From CAZJYC01 sp964550165 (GTDB taxonomy: Bacteria > Acidobacteriota > Aminicenantia > Aminicenantales > Aminicenantaceae): a stretch of 60,309 bases of DNA. Position 1 is the stretch's first letter. Each line of letters begins with the position of its first letter. The position numbers and the translations under genes were made by a program. The stretch covers positions 1 to 60,309 of the forward strand of contig CAZJYC010000006.1 in assembly GCA_964550165.1 (NCBI GenBank), read 5' to 3'. The notes below the pieces were generated by a model. That model searched no databases and was not told the origin of the DNA. It was given only the letters and a program-made list of their open reading frames with translations. Positions 41,061 through 49,931 of this stretch are shown one piece after another.

Positions 41061-43457
41061 ATGCTTAAAAGCTATTTGAAAATCGCTCTGAGAATCTTGC
41101 GAAGGTATAAGGCTTACTCCTTTATCAACATTGCCGGGCTGGCCGTAGGCATGGCCGGCTGCCTCCTGATCCTTGCCTATGTACGGAATGAGCTGAGCTA
41201 TGACCGGTATCATAAGAACGCAGGCCGTATTTACAGGGTCGTTGAAGAGCTCAACATTTTTGGGAAAAAGAGTCACATGGCCATCACTCCTGCTCCGTTT
41301 GGGCCGGCGATGGAGACTGAATTCAAGGAAGTTATCAAAGCCGTGAGGTTTGTCCGCGCCAGCTCTTCGGGCAACAAGATTTTAATCCGCTGCGGCAACG
41401 AAAACTATTATGAACGAGATTGGTTTTTTGTGGACGATTCTGTCTTTGAAGTTTTTTCATTTCCGCTCGTTCAGGGCGATCCCAAGACCGCACTCAAGGA
41501 CCCGAATGCCGTCGTCATCACCGAAGACATCGCCAAAAAATATTTTGGGGCTGATGATCCTCTGGGAAAGATTCTCACAGTTCAGGACAGATATGGCCAA
41601 TCGGATTTCAAAATCACTGGAGTGCTGAGAAATATTCGTAAAAATTCTCACTTCAGGTTCGATTTTCTCGCTTCGTTCATCACTTTTGAGAACCAGTTCA
41701 AAAATTGGCTGCAGAACTGGTTTAACCACATGTACTACACCTATCTTCTGCTTGAGAAAGGAACAGATCCCGGAGAATTGGAGACAAAATTTCCTGAGAT
41801 GCTTCTGAAACATGCAGGGAAAATGGCTCAACTGGCTTTAAAGCCCCATCTTCAGCCTTTAACCTCCATCCACCTTCATTCTCATCTGGAAAGCGAAATC
41901 GAGGCCAACAGCGATATTGTCTATGTTTATGTTTTCTCCGCGATTGCCATCTTTATCCTGATCATTGCCTGCATCAATTTCATGAATCTGGCTACGGCCA
42001 GGTCTGCTTATCGAGCAAGAGAAGTCGGATTGAGAAAAGTTGTGGGCGCCCGCCGCTCGCAGCTCGTGAAACAGTTCCTGGGCGAATCCGTCCTTTTTTC
42101 GCTCATCGCCCTGCCCCTGGCAGTGGTCATGATGGAGCTTCTCTTGACTCCTTTTGGTGCCCTTATGGGCAAAAAGTTGGATTTCAACTATGGCGATAAC
42201 TGGCTGATTATTTTGGCTTTGATCGGAATTACGCTCTTTGTCGGCTTTGTTTCCGGCATTTATCCGGCGCTTTTCCTCTCAGGCTTTCAGCCGATAAAAA
42301 TCCTGAAAGGGACATTAAGCAGCGGCTCAAAAAATGCGAATTTGCGCCAAGGACTGATCGTTTTTCAGTTCGCCATTTCCATAGCTTTGATTATCTCTGT
42401 GGGAGTCATCAGGAATCAGGTGAATTATATCCGGACCAAGAATTTAGGCTTCGATAAGGAGCATGTGGTTGTCCTTCCTCTCAGAGAAAAGGAGATGAGA
42501 GCGAAATACGAGGCAATCCGGAATGAATTTATGAAAAGCTCTCGCGTGCTGAATGTCAGCGCCTCCTCCGGGATACCTGGAAGGATCGTTCATTACTGGT
42601 ACCTCAGAGCTGAAGGAATTCAGGATCTAAAAAAAGAGCTTACGATGTGGATTCTTATGGTTGACCATAATTTCGTAAAAACACTGGGCATGGATGTTGT
42701 TGAGGGCCGGGATTTTTCGGTGGATTTCGAGACCGACGAAAAAGAAGCCATAATTCTCAACGAGTCGGCGGTCAAGAAGCTGGGCTGGGAATCGCCCTTG
42801 GGCAAAAATATCAAGACTGAAAATAAAGACGGCTATGTCATTGGCGTTGTGAAGGATTTTCATTATCAGCCCTTGTACCAGAGGATTGAGCCTCTTGTCC
42901 TCTACATTTCACCTGGCTTTTTTGAATATGTTTTGGTGAGGATTGCCCCTGATAACGTTCCTGCCGCCCTGGATTTTCTCAAAGAAAAATGGAGAGAGTT
43001 AGCACCCCATCGGCCTTTTGAATACTTTTTCCTGGACAGCGATTTCGACAGTCTCTACCGCAGCGAGGAAAGAACCGGAAAGCTGGTCGGCTGTTTCACG
43101 GTCTTGGCCGTCTTTGTCTCCTGCCTGGGATTGTCTGGCCTGGCTTCATTCACAGCCGAGCAGCGGACAAAGGAGATTGGCATCCGCAAAGTCCTCGGAG
43201 CCTCTGTTGCCGGCATCGTGGCCCTGCTGTCGAAAGAATTCACCCGGTGGGTGCTTGTGGCTAATATCATAGCCTGGCCTGGGGCTTATTGGGTCATGAG
43301 CCGCTGGCTTCAAAATTTTGCCTACCGGACGAGCTTTGGAATTGGAATATTTTTTCTTTCGGCTCTGATTGCCTTTGTCATAGCTTTGACAGCTGTGAGT
43401 TACCAGGCTGTCAAAGCCGCCATAGCCAACCCTGTGGAGGCATTGAGGTATGAATGA
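41061..43457 (+). CDS. Large MacB/FtsX-type ABC permease, exporter 2 (first of three)
   Basis: 798 residues, a double-length permease with two core/FtsX units in one chain. Starts MLKSYLKIALRILRRYKAYSFINIAGLAVGMAGCLLILAYV, then a periplasmic core domain, EVGLRKVVGARRSQLVKQFLGESV (about 320-345), a second core (about 440-660), and TKEIGIRKVLGASVAGIVALLSKEFTRWVL near the end, closing with ANPVEALRYE. Ten transmembrane segments are expected. It lacks an ATPase domain. AGAGGAG lies upstream of the ATG. It is paralogous to the next two permeases; substrate unknown. Confidence 0.92.
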   Translation: MLKSYLKIALRILRRYKAYSFINIAGLAVGMAGCLLILAYVRNELSYDRYHKNAGRIYRVVEELNIFGKKSHMAITPAPFGPAMETEFKEVIKAVRFVRASSSGNKILIRCGNENYYERDWFFVDDSVFEVFSFPLVQGDPKTALKDPNAVVITEDIAKKYFGADDPLGKILTVQDRYGQSDFKITGVLRNIRKNSHFRFDFLASFITFENQFKNWLQNWFNHMYYTYLLLEKGTDPGELETKFPEMLLKHAGKMAQLALKPHLQPLTSIHLHSHLESEIEANSDIVYVYVFSAIAIFILIIACINFMNLATARSAYRAREVGLRKVVGARRSQLVKQFLGESVLFSLIALPLAVVMMELLLTPFGALMGKKLDFNYGDNWLIILALIGITLFVGFVSGIYPALFLSGFQPIKILKGTLSSGSKNANLRQGLIVFQFAISIALIISVGVIRNQVNYIRTKNLGFDKEHVVVLPLREKEMRAKYEAIRNEFMKSSRVLNVSASSGIPGRIVHYWYLRAEGIQDLKKELTMWILMVDHNFVKTLGMDVVEGRDFSVDFETDEKEAIILNESAVKKLGWESPLGKNIKTENKDGYVIGVVKDFHYQPLYQRIEPLVLYISPGFFEYVLVRIAPDNVPAALDFLKEKWRELAPHRPFEYFFLDSDFDSLYRSEERTGKLVGCFTVLAVFVSCLGLSGLASFTAEQRTKEIGIRKVLGASVAGIVALLSKEFTRWVLVANIIAWPGAYWVMSRWLQNFAYRTSFGIGIFFLSALIAFVIALTAVSYQAVKAAIANPVEALRYE

Positions 43458-43517
43458 TAGGGCTTCAATAAAGGTGGCTCTGAGGAAAAGTCAGGCATAG
43501 ATAAGAAGGCAAGAGCT

Positions 43518-45944
43518 ATGCTCAAGAACTATTTCAAGGTTGCCCTGAGGAATATCTCCCGCACCAAATCATATTCTCTAATCACCATCGCTGGCCTGGC
43601 TGTGGGTCTGGCGAGCTGCTTCCTGATCTTCCTTTTTGTCCGCTTCGAGCTCAGCTATGATCGCTTTCACGCCAAGGCCCGGCAAATCTATCGTGTGGCC
43701 ATGGACCATGGATTCATAGCTCCGGGGCGGCTGTTCAGACATACAAGAAGTTGCGCTCCTATAGCTCCAGCCCTTCTCAAAGAATTCCCAGAGATTGTGG
43801 ATGCGGTCCGCATCGATAATCCCATTAAAAGAAACACCCAGATCTTTGTCCGCAAGGAGAATGACTGGATCAAAGAGGAAAAGTTCATTCTGGCTGACTC
43901 TTCGCTCTTTTCCATATTCTCCTTTCCCTTTCTCAAAGGGAATCCTGAAAGAGCACTGGAAGAGCCCTTTTCCCTTGTCCTGACTGAAGAGATGGCGCAG
44001 AAGTATTTCGGGAGCGAGGATCCTTTCGGAAAAGTTATCTCCGTCCAGCGTCGCGATGCTTTTATCTCTGCATCCCGCCAATCTTCCGTATTCCATTTTA
44101 AAGTCACTGGAGTCGTGAAGAACGTCCCGCCCAACTCTCATTTTCATTTCGACTTTGTCATTCCTTTTAATTTTTTGAATACGCTTTATGACTTCAATTA
44201 CCTGGAAAACTGGGGCTCCTTCAATTTTGTCACTTATATCCTGCTCCGGCCTGATGCATCTGCGGACGAGCTGGAAAAAAAGTTTCCTGCTTTTGTAAAA
44301 AAATACATGGATGGAAATGATAGGCAACAAAGTATGTTCCTCCAGCCTCTGACCCGCATCCGCCTCTATTCCAATCTCCTTGGCGAGCTAGAACCCACAA
44401 GCGATGTCAAATACCTTTATTTTTACTCGACCATCGGCTTTCTGGTCCTGATTGTCGCTTGTATCAATTTCATGAATCTCTCCGCGGCCCGCTCTTCCTT
44501 GCGCACACGCGAAGTCGGCATGAGGAAGGTCATCGGCGCTCAGCGCGGCCAGATCATCGGCCAGTTCCTTGGTGAATCAGTTATCCTCGCCTTATTGGCC
44601 TTGCCTTTAGCTATTGTCCTGGCCGAGCTTTTCCTCCCCCTTTTCAACGGTATCGTCAACCGGAGCATGGTCATCCGCTATTTCGCTGACATCAAGACAA
44701 CACTGGCCATGATTGCCATCACCCTTCTGGCCGCTCTCATTTCGGGAATCTATCCCGCCGTCCTGATATCAGCCTGCCAGCCGGTCAAGGTCCTTAAAGG
44801 AATCTCGGATACTGGAAGGGGACGCTCTTGGACGAGGAGTATTTTGGTCGTCGCCCAGTTCGCTTTTTCGATTTTTTTCATCGCCCTGACTTTTCTCGTC
44901 GTCAAGCAGTTAAACTTTGTCCGCCATAAAGACCTGGGCTTTGACCGAGAGCTGGTTGGCTATATCAACTTGCCCAGCAGAGACATGTCGCAGCAGGCGG
45001 ATTCTCTCAAGAATGAGCTTTTGAGAGATAACCTTATCAAGGGCGTTTCTGTCTCCGGTCATTTTCTGTTCAAAAGCATTGAGAATACATCGGTTTGGTG
45101 GGAGGGCGCTCCTCAGGATACTGAAGTCTACATGAGCGGAATGAGCATCGATTCCGAATTTCTGGCGACCATGGGCATTCCGCTGGTTGCGGGAAAAAAT
45201 TTTTCCCCAGAACAATCCATGAGCTACATGCTTAATGAAACTGCTTTGCAGGCACTGGGATGGAGGAACGCTGAGGAAGCCATCGGCCGTCCGTTCGAGT
45301 ATGGAAGTAATCCGCGGGGCGAGATTGTTGGCGTTGTCCGCGACTTTCATTTCAAGTCCCTCCATGAAAAAATTCAGCCGCTCGTCCTCCACAACTCCAG
45401 AAGATTCGTCCGCCATCTTCTGGTCAAGATAGGGCCGGGCAACGTCAATACCGCCCTGCAGCATATGAGAAAAGCATGGAAATCTTTTGAGCCTGATCTC
45501 CCTTTTGAATTCGTTTTTCTTGATGATCTTCTGAACACACTCTACCAGAATGACCAGCGAACAAAAACAATTTTCGCCGTTGCTTCCTTCCTGACCATCT
45601 TCATCGCCTCTCTGGGGCTCTTCAACCTGGCTTCCTTCAGTGTTATCCAGCGCACAAAGGAGATCGGCATCCGCAAAGTCCTTGGGGCTACCGCGCCGAA
45701 AATTGTAGCCATGCTTTGCCGGGATTTTATCCGCCTTGTCGCAGTCGCGAATATCATTGCCTGCCCATTGGCCTATTATGCCATGAGCCGCTGGCTTCAG
45801 AATTTTGCTTATCGGGTGAATATCAGCCTTTATCCTTTTCTCATCTCAGGAATTCTGGCTGTCACGATTGCGCTGGCGACGGTTCTTTTCCATTCGTTAA
45901 GAGCGGCCCGGTCCAATCCGGCAGAGTCGCTGCGGTATGAGTAA
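43518..45944 (+). CDS. Large MacB/FtsX-type ABC permease, exporter 2 (second of three)
   Basis: 808 residues with the same double architecture: MLKNYFKVALRNISRTKSYSLITIAGLAVGLASCFLIFLFV, the middle EVGMRKVIGAQRGQIIGQFLGESVILALLALPLA, and RTKEIGIRKVLGATAPKIVAMLCRDFIRLV at the C-terminus. It differs from its neighbours by a longer insertion near SVQRRDAFISASRQSSVFHFKVTG. The start codon has AAGAGC upstream. A 26-codon frame with a good ribosome-binding site follows directly. Confidence 0.92.
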   Translation: MLKNYFKVALRNISRTKSYSLITIAGLAVGLASCFLIFLFVRFELSYDRFHAKARQIYRVAMDHGFIAPGRLFRHTRSCAPIAPALLKEFPEIVDAVRIDNPIKRNTQIFVRKENDWIKEEKFILADSSLFSIFSFPFLKGNPERALEEPFSLVLTEEMAQKYFGSEDPFGKVISVQRRDAFISASRQSSVFHFKVTGVVKNVPPNSHFHFDFVIPFNFLNTLYDFNYLENWGSFNFVTYILLRPDASADELEKKFPAFVKKYMDGNDRQQSMFLQPLTRIRLYSNLLGELEPTSDVKYLYFYSTIGFLVLIVACINFMNLSAARSSLRTREVGMRKVIGAQRGQIIGQFLGESVILALLALPLAIVLAELFLPLFNGIVNRSMVIRYFADIKTTLAMIAITLLAALISGIYPAVLISACQPVKVLKGISDTGRGRSWTRSILVVAQFAFSIFFIALTFLVVKQLNFVRHKDLGFDRELVGYINLPSRDMSQQADSLKNELLRDNLIKGVSVSGHFLFKSIENTSVWWEGAPQDTEVYMSGMSIDSEFLATMGIPLVAGKNFSPEQSMSYMLNETALQALGWRNAEEAIGRPFEYGSNPRGEIVGVVRDFHFKSLHEKIQPLVLHNSRRFVRHLLVKIGPGNVNTALQHMRKAWKSFEPDLPFEFVFLDDLLNTLYQNDQRTKTIFAVASFLTIFIASLGLFNLASFSVIQRTKEIGIRKVLGATAPKIVAMLCRDFIRLVAVANIIACPLAYYAMSRWLQNFAYRVNISLYPFLISGILAVTIALATVLFHSLRAARSNPAESLRYE

Positions 45945-45967
45945 AAAAGTAAGAATGGAGGATTCAA

Positions 45968-46048
45968 ATGAAAAAGCTCATTCTCTTGGTTTTGATATTG
46001 CTGTTTATTCTCTTTTCCGCTGTCTTTGGAAACGTTCCTGCCTGTTAG
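45968..46048 (+). CDS. Possible 26-residue hydrophobic peptide
   Basis: GGAGG lies 7 nt before an ATG, followed by MKKLILLVLILLFILFSAVF, a few more residues and VPAC, then TAG. It looks like a signal peptide or lipoprotein leader with no mature part. It could be a true membrane microprotein or the start of a gene lost by deletion. Nothing coding follows before 46148. Confidence 0.4.
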   Translation: MKKLILLVLILLFILFSAVFGNVPAC

Positions 46049-46147
46049 AAAACGGAGATTAACAGAACATTTAAACCGAAAATGACACCAAAGATTTTAA
46101 TTGAGACAGCCGCTGGAAGAGCGGAACTCCAGAAATAGAGGTCTGAG

Positions 46148-48562
46148 ATGCTCAAGAATTATTTAAAAGTCACCTTGAGAAACATCAGCCGCTACAAAGG
46201 CTATTCTTTCATCAATATTGCCGGGCTTGCCGTCGGCATGGCCTGCTCGGTTTTAATCTTCCTTTGGGTCAATGATGAGCTCAGCTATGACCGCTATCAT
46301 ACGAATGTTCATCAAATTTACAGAGTCATAACCAAAGGGAAGCTAGCGGACAGGGATGTTAACATTGCTGTATCTCCGCCGCCGCTGGCTGAAACGTTTG
46401 TCCAGGAATTTCCAGAGGTAATGAATGCGGTGAGACTCTATCAGTCCAGGGAAAAGGTCTTGATCAGCTGTGAAGATAAGCGCTTTTACGAAGAGCGCTT
46501 CTATTTTGCAGACCCGACAGTTTTCGAAGTGTTTACTATGCCGCTTATTTGGGGAGATTCGAAGTCTGCGCTCTCGCAGCCGCATTCTATCGTTATCACT
46601 CAAGCCATCGCCCAAAAGTATTTCGGCAATGAAAGTCCCATAGGCAAGACTCTTACCCTGGACAACAGCCTTGACTTTCGAATCACCGGTCTCGCAGAGA
46701 ATATGCCTTCAAACAGCCATTTTCATTTCAATTTCTTGGCCTCGCTTTCAACCCTCGAGTTGAGCCGCAGTCCAAGCTGGTTCAACTCGTCCTTTCACAC
46801 TTACCTCGTTCTCCGGAAAGATTGCCCTCCATCGCAGCTCGAGGCGAAATTTCCAGCATTCATTCGCAAGCATTTAGGTCCTCAAATCAAAGCAGGGATG
46901 GGCGTCTCTATCGATGATTTCTTTGCCTTAGGCAATAGATTCAATTTCTTTTTGCAGCCTCTGACTGAGATTCATCTCCACTCAAACCTAGATTTTGAGT
47001 TGGAGGCGAACGGCGATGCCCGATACATTTACATTTTCTCAATCATTGCTCTTTTTATCGTTCTTATTGCCTCTGTCAACTTCATGAACCTGGCCACTGC
47101 CCGGTCTTTCAATCGGGCCAAGGAGGTTGGAGTCCGGAAAGCTCTGGGGGCAAACCGGCTCCAGTTAGTCAGACAATTTCTGGCCGAATCCATTCTTTTG
47201 AGTTCTATCGCCTTTGTCATTACCATAGCCCTGGTCGAGCTCTTTTTGCCGCTCTTCAATAGTTATTCAGGGAAACAGTTGGAGCTCAACCTGAGAAGCT
47301 TGCTCATCTTGCCGGCAATCATTATCGGCGTCTTGGCCATCGGAATTTTTGCAGGAAGCTATCCTGCTTTTTTCCTTTCCTCCTTCAAGCCTGTTGCCGT
47401 CTTGAGGAAGAGCTTTGAGGGGAGTGCGAACAGCTCCTGGCTGAGAGGTGTTTTGGTCATATTCCAGTTTACTGTCTCCATCGTCCTTCTTATCGGCACA
47501 TTCGTCGTCTTTAGACAGCTAAAATACATTCACAACAAGAATCTTGGCTTTGAGAAGGAGAACGTGATCATCATCCACGGTGCAGGAGCTCTGGGAAAAG
47601 AGCAAGAGGCATTCAAGCAAGCCATTCTGAAAAGCTCGAGTGTGGCGGGCGCCGCAGCATCCGATTATGTCCTTGGAAAAGATTTTGATATCACTGGGTT
47701 AAAACTGGAAGGCTCTTCTGAGGAAGGATTTCAAGCGATCAATCTTCTTTGCTGCGACCATGATTTCGCCAGCACCCTGCATCTGGAAATAACGGATGGT
47801 CGCTTCTTTTCAACAGATTTCAAGACAGACTCTTCCTCTATCGTTATCAATGAGACAGCGGCCAGGATGTTCGGATTAAAGGAGCCCGTGGGCAAACATC
47901 TCATCACTACAGTGAAAGGCAACATCCAGACTTTTACTGTTATCGGCGTTGTGAAAGATTTTCATTTTGAGTCATTACATCAGAGAATCCGGCCTCTGGC
48001 TTTGAGGCTTTTCGAAGAAGGGGAAGGCGAGTATATCACAGTCAGGGTGGGTCTCGCCGACCCAGGAAAAATAGTGGCCTTTATTAAGGAGGAATGGAAG
48101 AAGTTTGCACCGCAGCAACCTTTTGAGTATGCTTTCATGGAGGATAATTTCAAGAGTCTTTACCGACCCGAGCATAGGGCCGGGCAGCTCTTTATGGCCT
48201 TTTCCGTCCTTGCCATTTTCATTGCCTGTCTGGGCCTCTTCGGCCTTTCATCACATATTGCCGAGCAGCGGACAAAGGAGATCGGCATCCGCAAGGTCCT
48301 TGGTGCCTCGGTAAAAGGAATTGTACTTTTGCTCTCCCAGGAATTCACCAAGTGGGTGCTTGTGGCCAATGTCATCGCCTGGCCTATAGCCTATTATGTT
48401 ATGAGCCGCTGGCTTCAAAGCTTTGCCTACAGGATAGATGTCAAGCTCTGGATGTTTCTCCTGGCAGGATTGGCGGCTTTTCTTATTGCCCTGCTGACTG
48501 TGAGTTTTCAAGCTATCAAAGCCGCGCTGGCAAATCCGGTGGAGTCTTTGAGGTATGAATAA
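46148..48562 (+). CDS. Large MacB/FtsX-type ABC permease, exporter 2 (third of three)
   Basis: 804 residues: MLKNYLKVTLRNISRYKGYSFINIAGLAVGMACSVLIFLWV at the N-terminus, RAKEVGVRKALGANRLQLVRQFLAESI in the middle and RTKEIGIRKVLGASVKGIVLLLSQEFTKWVLVANVIAWPIAYYVMSRWL at the end. AGAGG lies before the ATG. It shares near-identical C-terminal text with the two preceding permeases, so tandem duplication is clear, while the periplasmic cores differ more, which would suit different partners or cargo. Confidence 0.92.
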   Translation: MLKNYLKVTLRNISRYKGYSFINIAGLAVGMACSVLIFLWVNDELSYDRYHTNVHQIYRVITKGKLADRDVNIAVSPPPLAETFVQEFPEVMNAVRLYQSREKVLISCEDKRFYEERFYFADPTVFEVFTMPLIWGDSKSALSQPHSIVITQAIAQKYFGNESPIGKTLTLDNSLDFRITGLAENMPSNSHFHFNFLASLSTLELSRSPSWFNSSFHTYLVLRKDCPPSQLEAKFPAFIRKHLGPQIKAGMGVSIDDFFALGNRFNFFLQPLTEIHLHSNLDFELEANGDARYIYIFSIIALFIVLIASVNFMNLATARSFNRAKEVGVRKALGANRLQLVRQFLAESILLSSIAFVITIALVELFLPLFNSYSGKQLELNLRSLLILPAIIIGVLAIGIFAGSYPAFFLSSFKPVAVLRKSFEGSANSSWLRGVLVIFQFTVSIVLLIGTFVVFRQLKYIHNKNLGFEKENVIIIHGAGALGKEQEAFKQAILKSSSVAGAAASDYVLGKDFDITGLKLEGSSEEGFQAINLLCCDHDFASTLHLEITDGRFFSTDFKTDSSSIVINETAARMFGLKEPVGKHLITTVKGNIQTFTVIGVVKDFHFESLHQRIRPLALRLFEEGEGEYITVRVGLADPGKIVAFIKEEWKKFAPQQPFEYAFMEDNFKSLYRPEHRAGQLFMAFSVLAIFIACLGLFGLSSHIAEQRTKEIGIRKVLGASVKGIVLLLSQEFTKWVLVANVIAWPIAYYVMSRWLQSFAYRIDVKLWMFLLAGLAAFLIALLTVSFQAIKAALANPVESLRYE

Positions 48563-48662
48563 TAGCCAGGTCTTCATTGTGGATAAAATTGGGTCATATG
48601 AAAATGATCGTTGGCATAGATAAAGACAACTTTCATGCTATCCCTATTCAAGGAGTTTGGTC

Positions 48663-49334
48663 ATGAGCTTGATTAAAATGAAAGACATAACCAAATATTA
48701 TTCGTCCGGTATTATCAAAACTTTTGCCCTGCGTGATATTAACCTCGATGTCGAAGAAGGGGAGTTTCTGACCATCATGGGCCCTTCGGGAGCGGGAAAG
48801 TCGACCTTGCTCCACATCATCGGCATGCTGGATACGCCTTCTTCAGGAGAATACTATTTTCTCGAACACAAGGTGCACAGGCTGAACGAAAGACATCTTT
48901 CAGAACTTCATAAGAATTACATCGGCTTTGTCTTCCAGAGCTACCATCTGATCGACGATCTCACCGTTTACGAGAATCTTGAGACACCGCTTCTCTATAA
49001 GAAAGTGAAAGGCTCAGAGCGCAAGAGCAGGGTTTGCGACATGCTCGACAGGTTCAATATGGTGGCCAAGAAGGACCTTTTTCCCAACCAGCTCTCAGGA
49101 GGACAACAGCAGAAAGTTGCGGTAGCCAGGGCCATCATCACCAGTCCCAAACTCATTCTTGCCGACGAGCCTACAGGAAATCTGAATTCCAGAGAGGGCC
49201 AAGAGGTTATGGAGTGGCTGAAAGAATTGAACCAGAACGGAACCACCATTATCCAGGTCACTCATTCTGAAAGAAACGCCGCTTATGGACGAAGAATCAT
49301 CAATCTTCTGGACGGGTGGATTGTCCATGAGTAG
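48663..49334 (+). CDS. ABC exporter ATPase, exporter 2 (second)
   Basis: 223 residues from the ATG at 48663, with AGGAG 7 nt upstream. Walker A GPSGAGKST, FVFQSYHLIDDLTVYENLETPLLY, signature LSGGQQQKVAVARA, Walker B LILADEPTGNLNS and the QVTHSERNA H-loop. It is close to the ATPase at 40163. Two ATPases for three double-length permeases suggest more than one exporter assembly. It closes the operon. Confidence 0.94.
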   Translation: MSLIKMKDITKYYSSGIIKTFALRDINLDVEEGEFLTIMGPSGAGKSTLLHIIGMLDTPSSGEYYFLEHKVHRLNERHLSELHKNYIGFVFQSYHLIDDLTVYENLETPLLYKKVKGSERKSRVCDMLDRFNMVAKKDLFPNQLSGGQQQKVAVARAIITSPKLILADEPTGNLNSREGQEVMEWLKELNQNGTTIIQVTHSERNAAYGRRIINLLDGWIVHE

Positions 49335-49555
49335 ATAGGAATGACTTCAGGAATATGGTCTTTCATTTTATCAAGCCAGCGAGTCTCAAAGGAATGATGA
49401 GACCTTTCCCTGGCCCTTTTAGACAGAGCGATGGGAATAAGTCTGGATAAGGAGAATGTCAAAATTTCCGAGATCACAAACAAAGATTATTAAAGCCCTC
49501 ATTCGCTGCAATTCTTGGCTAGATAGGTTATAAAGAATTGTTATCTCGGCATCAA

Positions 49556-49850
49556 AGACCTTGGGGAATAGCTTCGCTCCCCATCAGATTTTTAACGCCA
49601 TTTTCCGTTCGCTCTTCTCGGCGGCTGCGTATTGCTCCTGCTAAGCGGTTCGAAAACACGCGGGCTTTGCCCCAGCGAGTCAAAGCCCGCTCGGTTTCAG
49701 GCTTCGCTCTCCTCTCCCTTCGGTCGAGGAACCATGCCCGCTCAGCCTTCAAACGGTTTTCTCGCCGCTTAGCCTCCGCGGGTAACTTTCTAAAGAGCGA
49801 ACTCCAAAGGCTAAATCTGATATGGTCGCTACGGCTATTTCCCAAGGTCT
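49556..49850 (+). repeat. Dispersed modular hairpin repeat, copy F (most complete)
   Basis: 295 bp. End stem AGACCTTGGG (49556-49565) with CCCAAGGTCT (49841-49850). Nested pairs: GCTAAGCGG (49640-49648) with CCGCTTAGC (49765-49773), and CGGGCTTTG (49661-49669) with CAAAGCCCG (49681-49689). The rest of the 49335-49555 gap holds only a 66-codon minus-strand frame with no recognisable product. Confidence 0.85.
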
Positions 49851-49872
49851 CTTTAAAAAAATCAAAAAAATT

Positions 49873-49901
49873 TTGCTTTAGAAATTTCTTGGGAATATAA
49901 T
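49873..49901 (+). promoter_or_regulatory. Candidate promoter of the tldD-tldE operon
   Basis: TTGCTT (49873-49878), a 17-bp spacer and perfect TATAAT (49896-49901), just after repeat copy F. The tldD ATG is 30 bp downstream with AAGGAAGAGG as ribosome-binding site. Confidence 0.5.
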
Positions 49902-49931
49902 GAATCAAAATCCACAAGGAAGAGGTCAAGC

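Noticed and set aside
49283..49483. 66-codon minus-strand frame at the end of the second ATPase gene
   Set aside because: It overlaps the ATPase end, has no clear start signal and no recognisable domain. A decayed gene cannot be excluded.
49538..49900. 120-codon plus-strand frame
   Set aside because: It is repeat copy F read as protein, with low-complexity Arg/Ser content.
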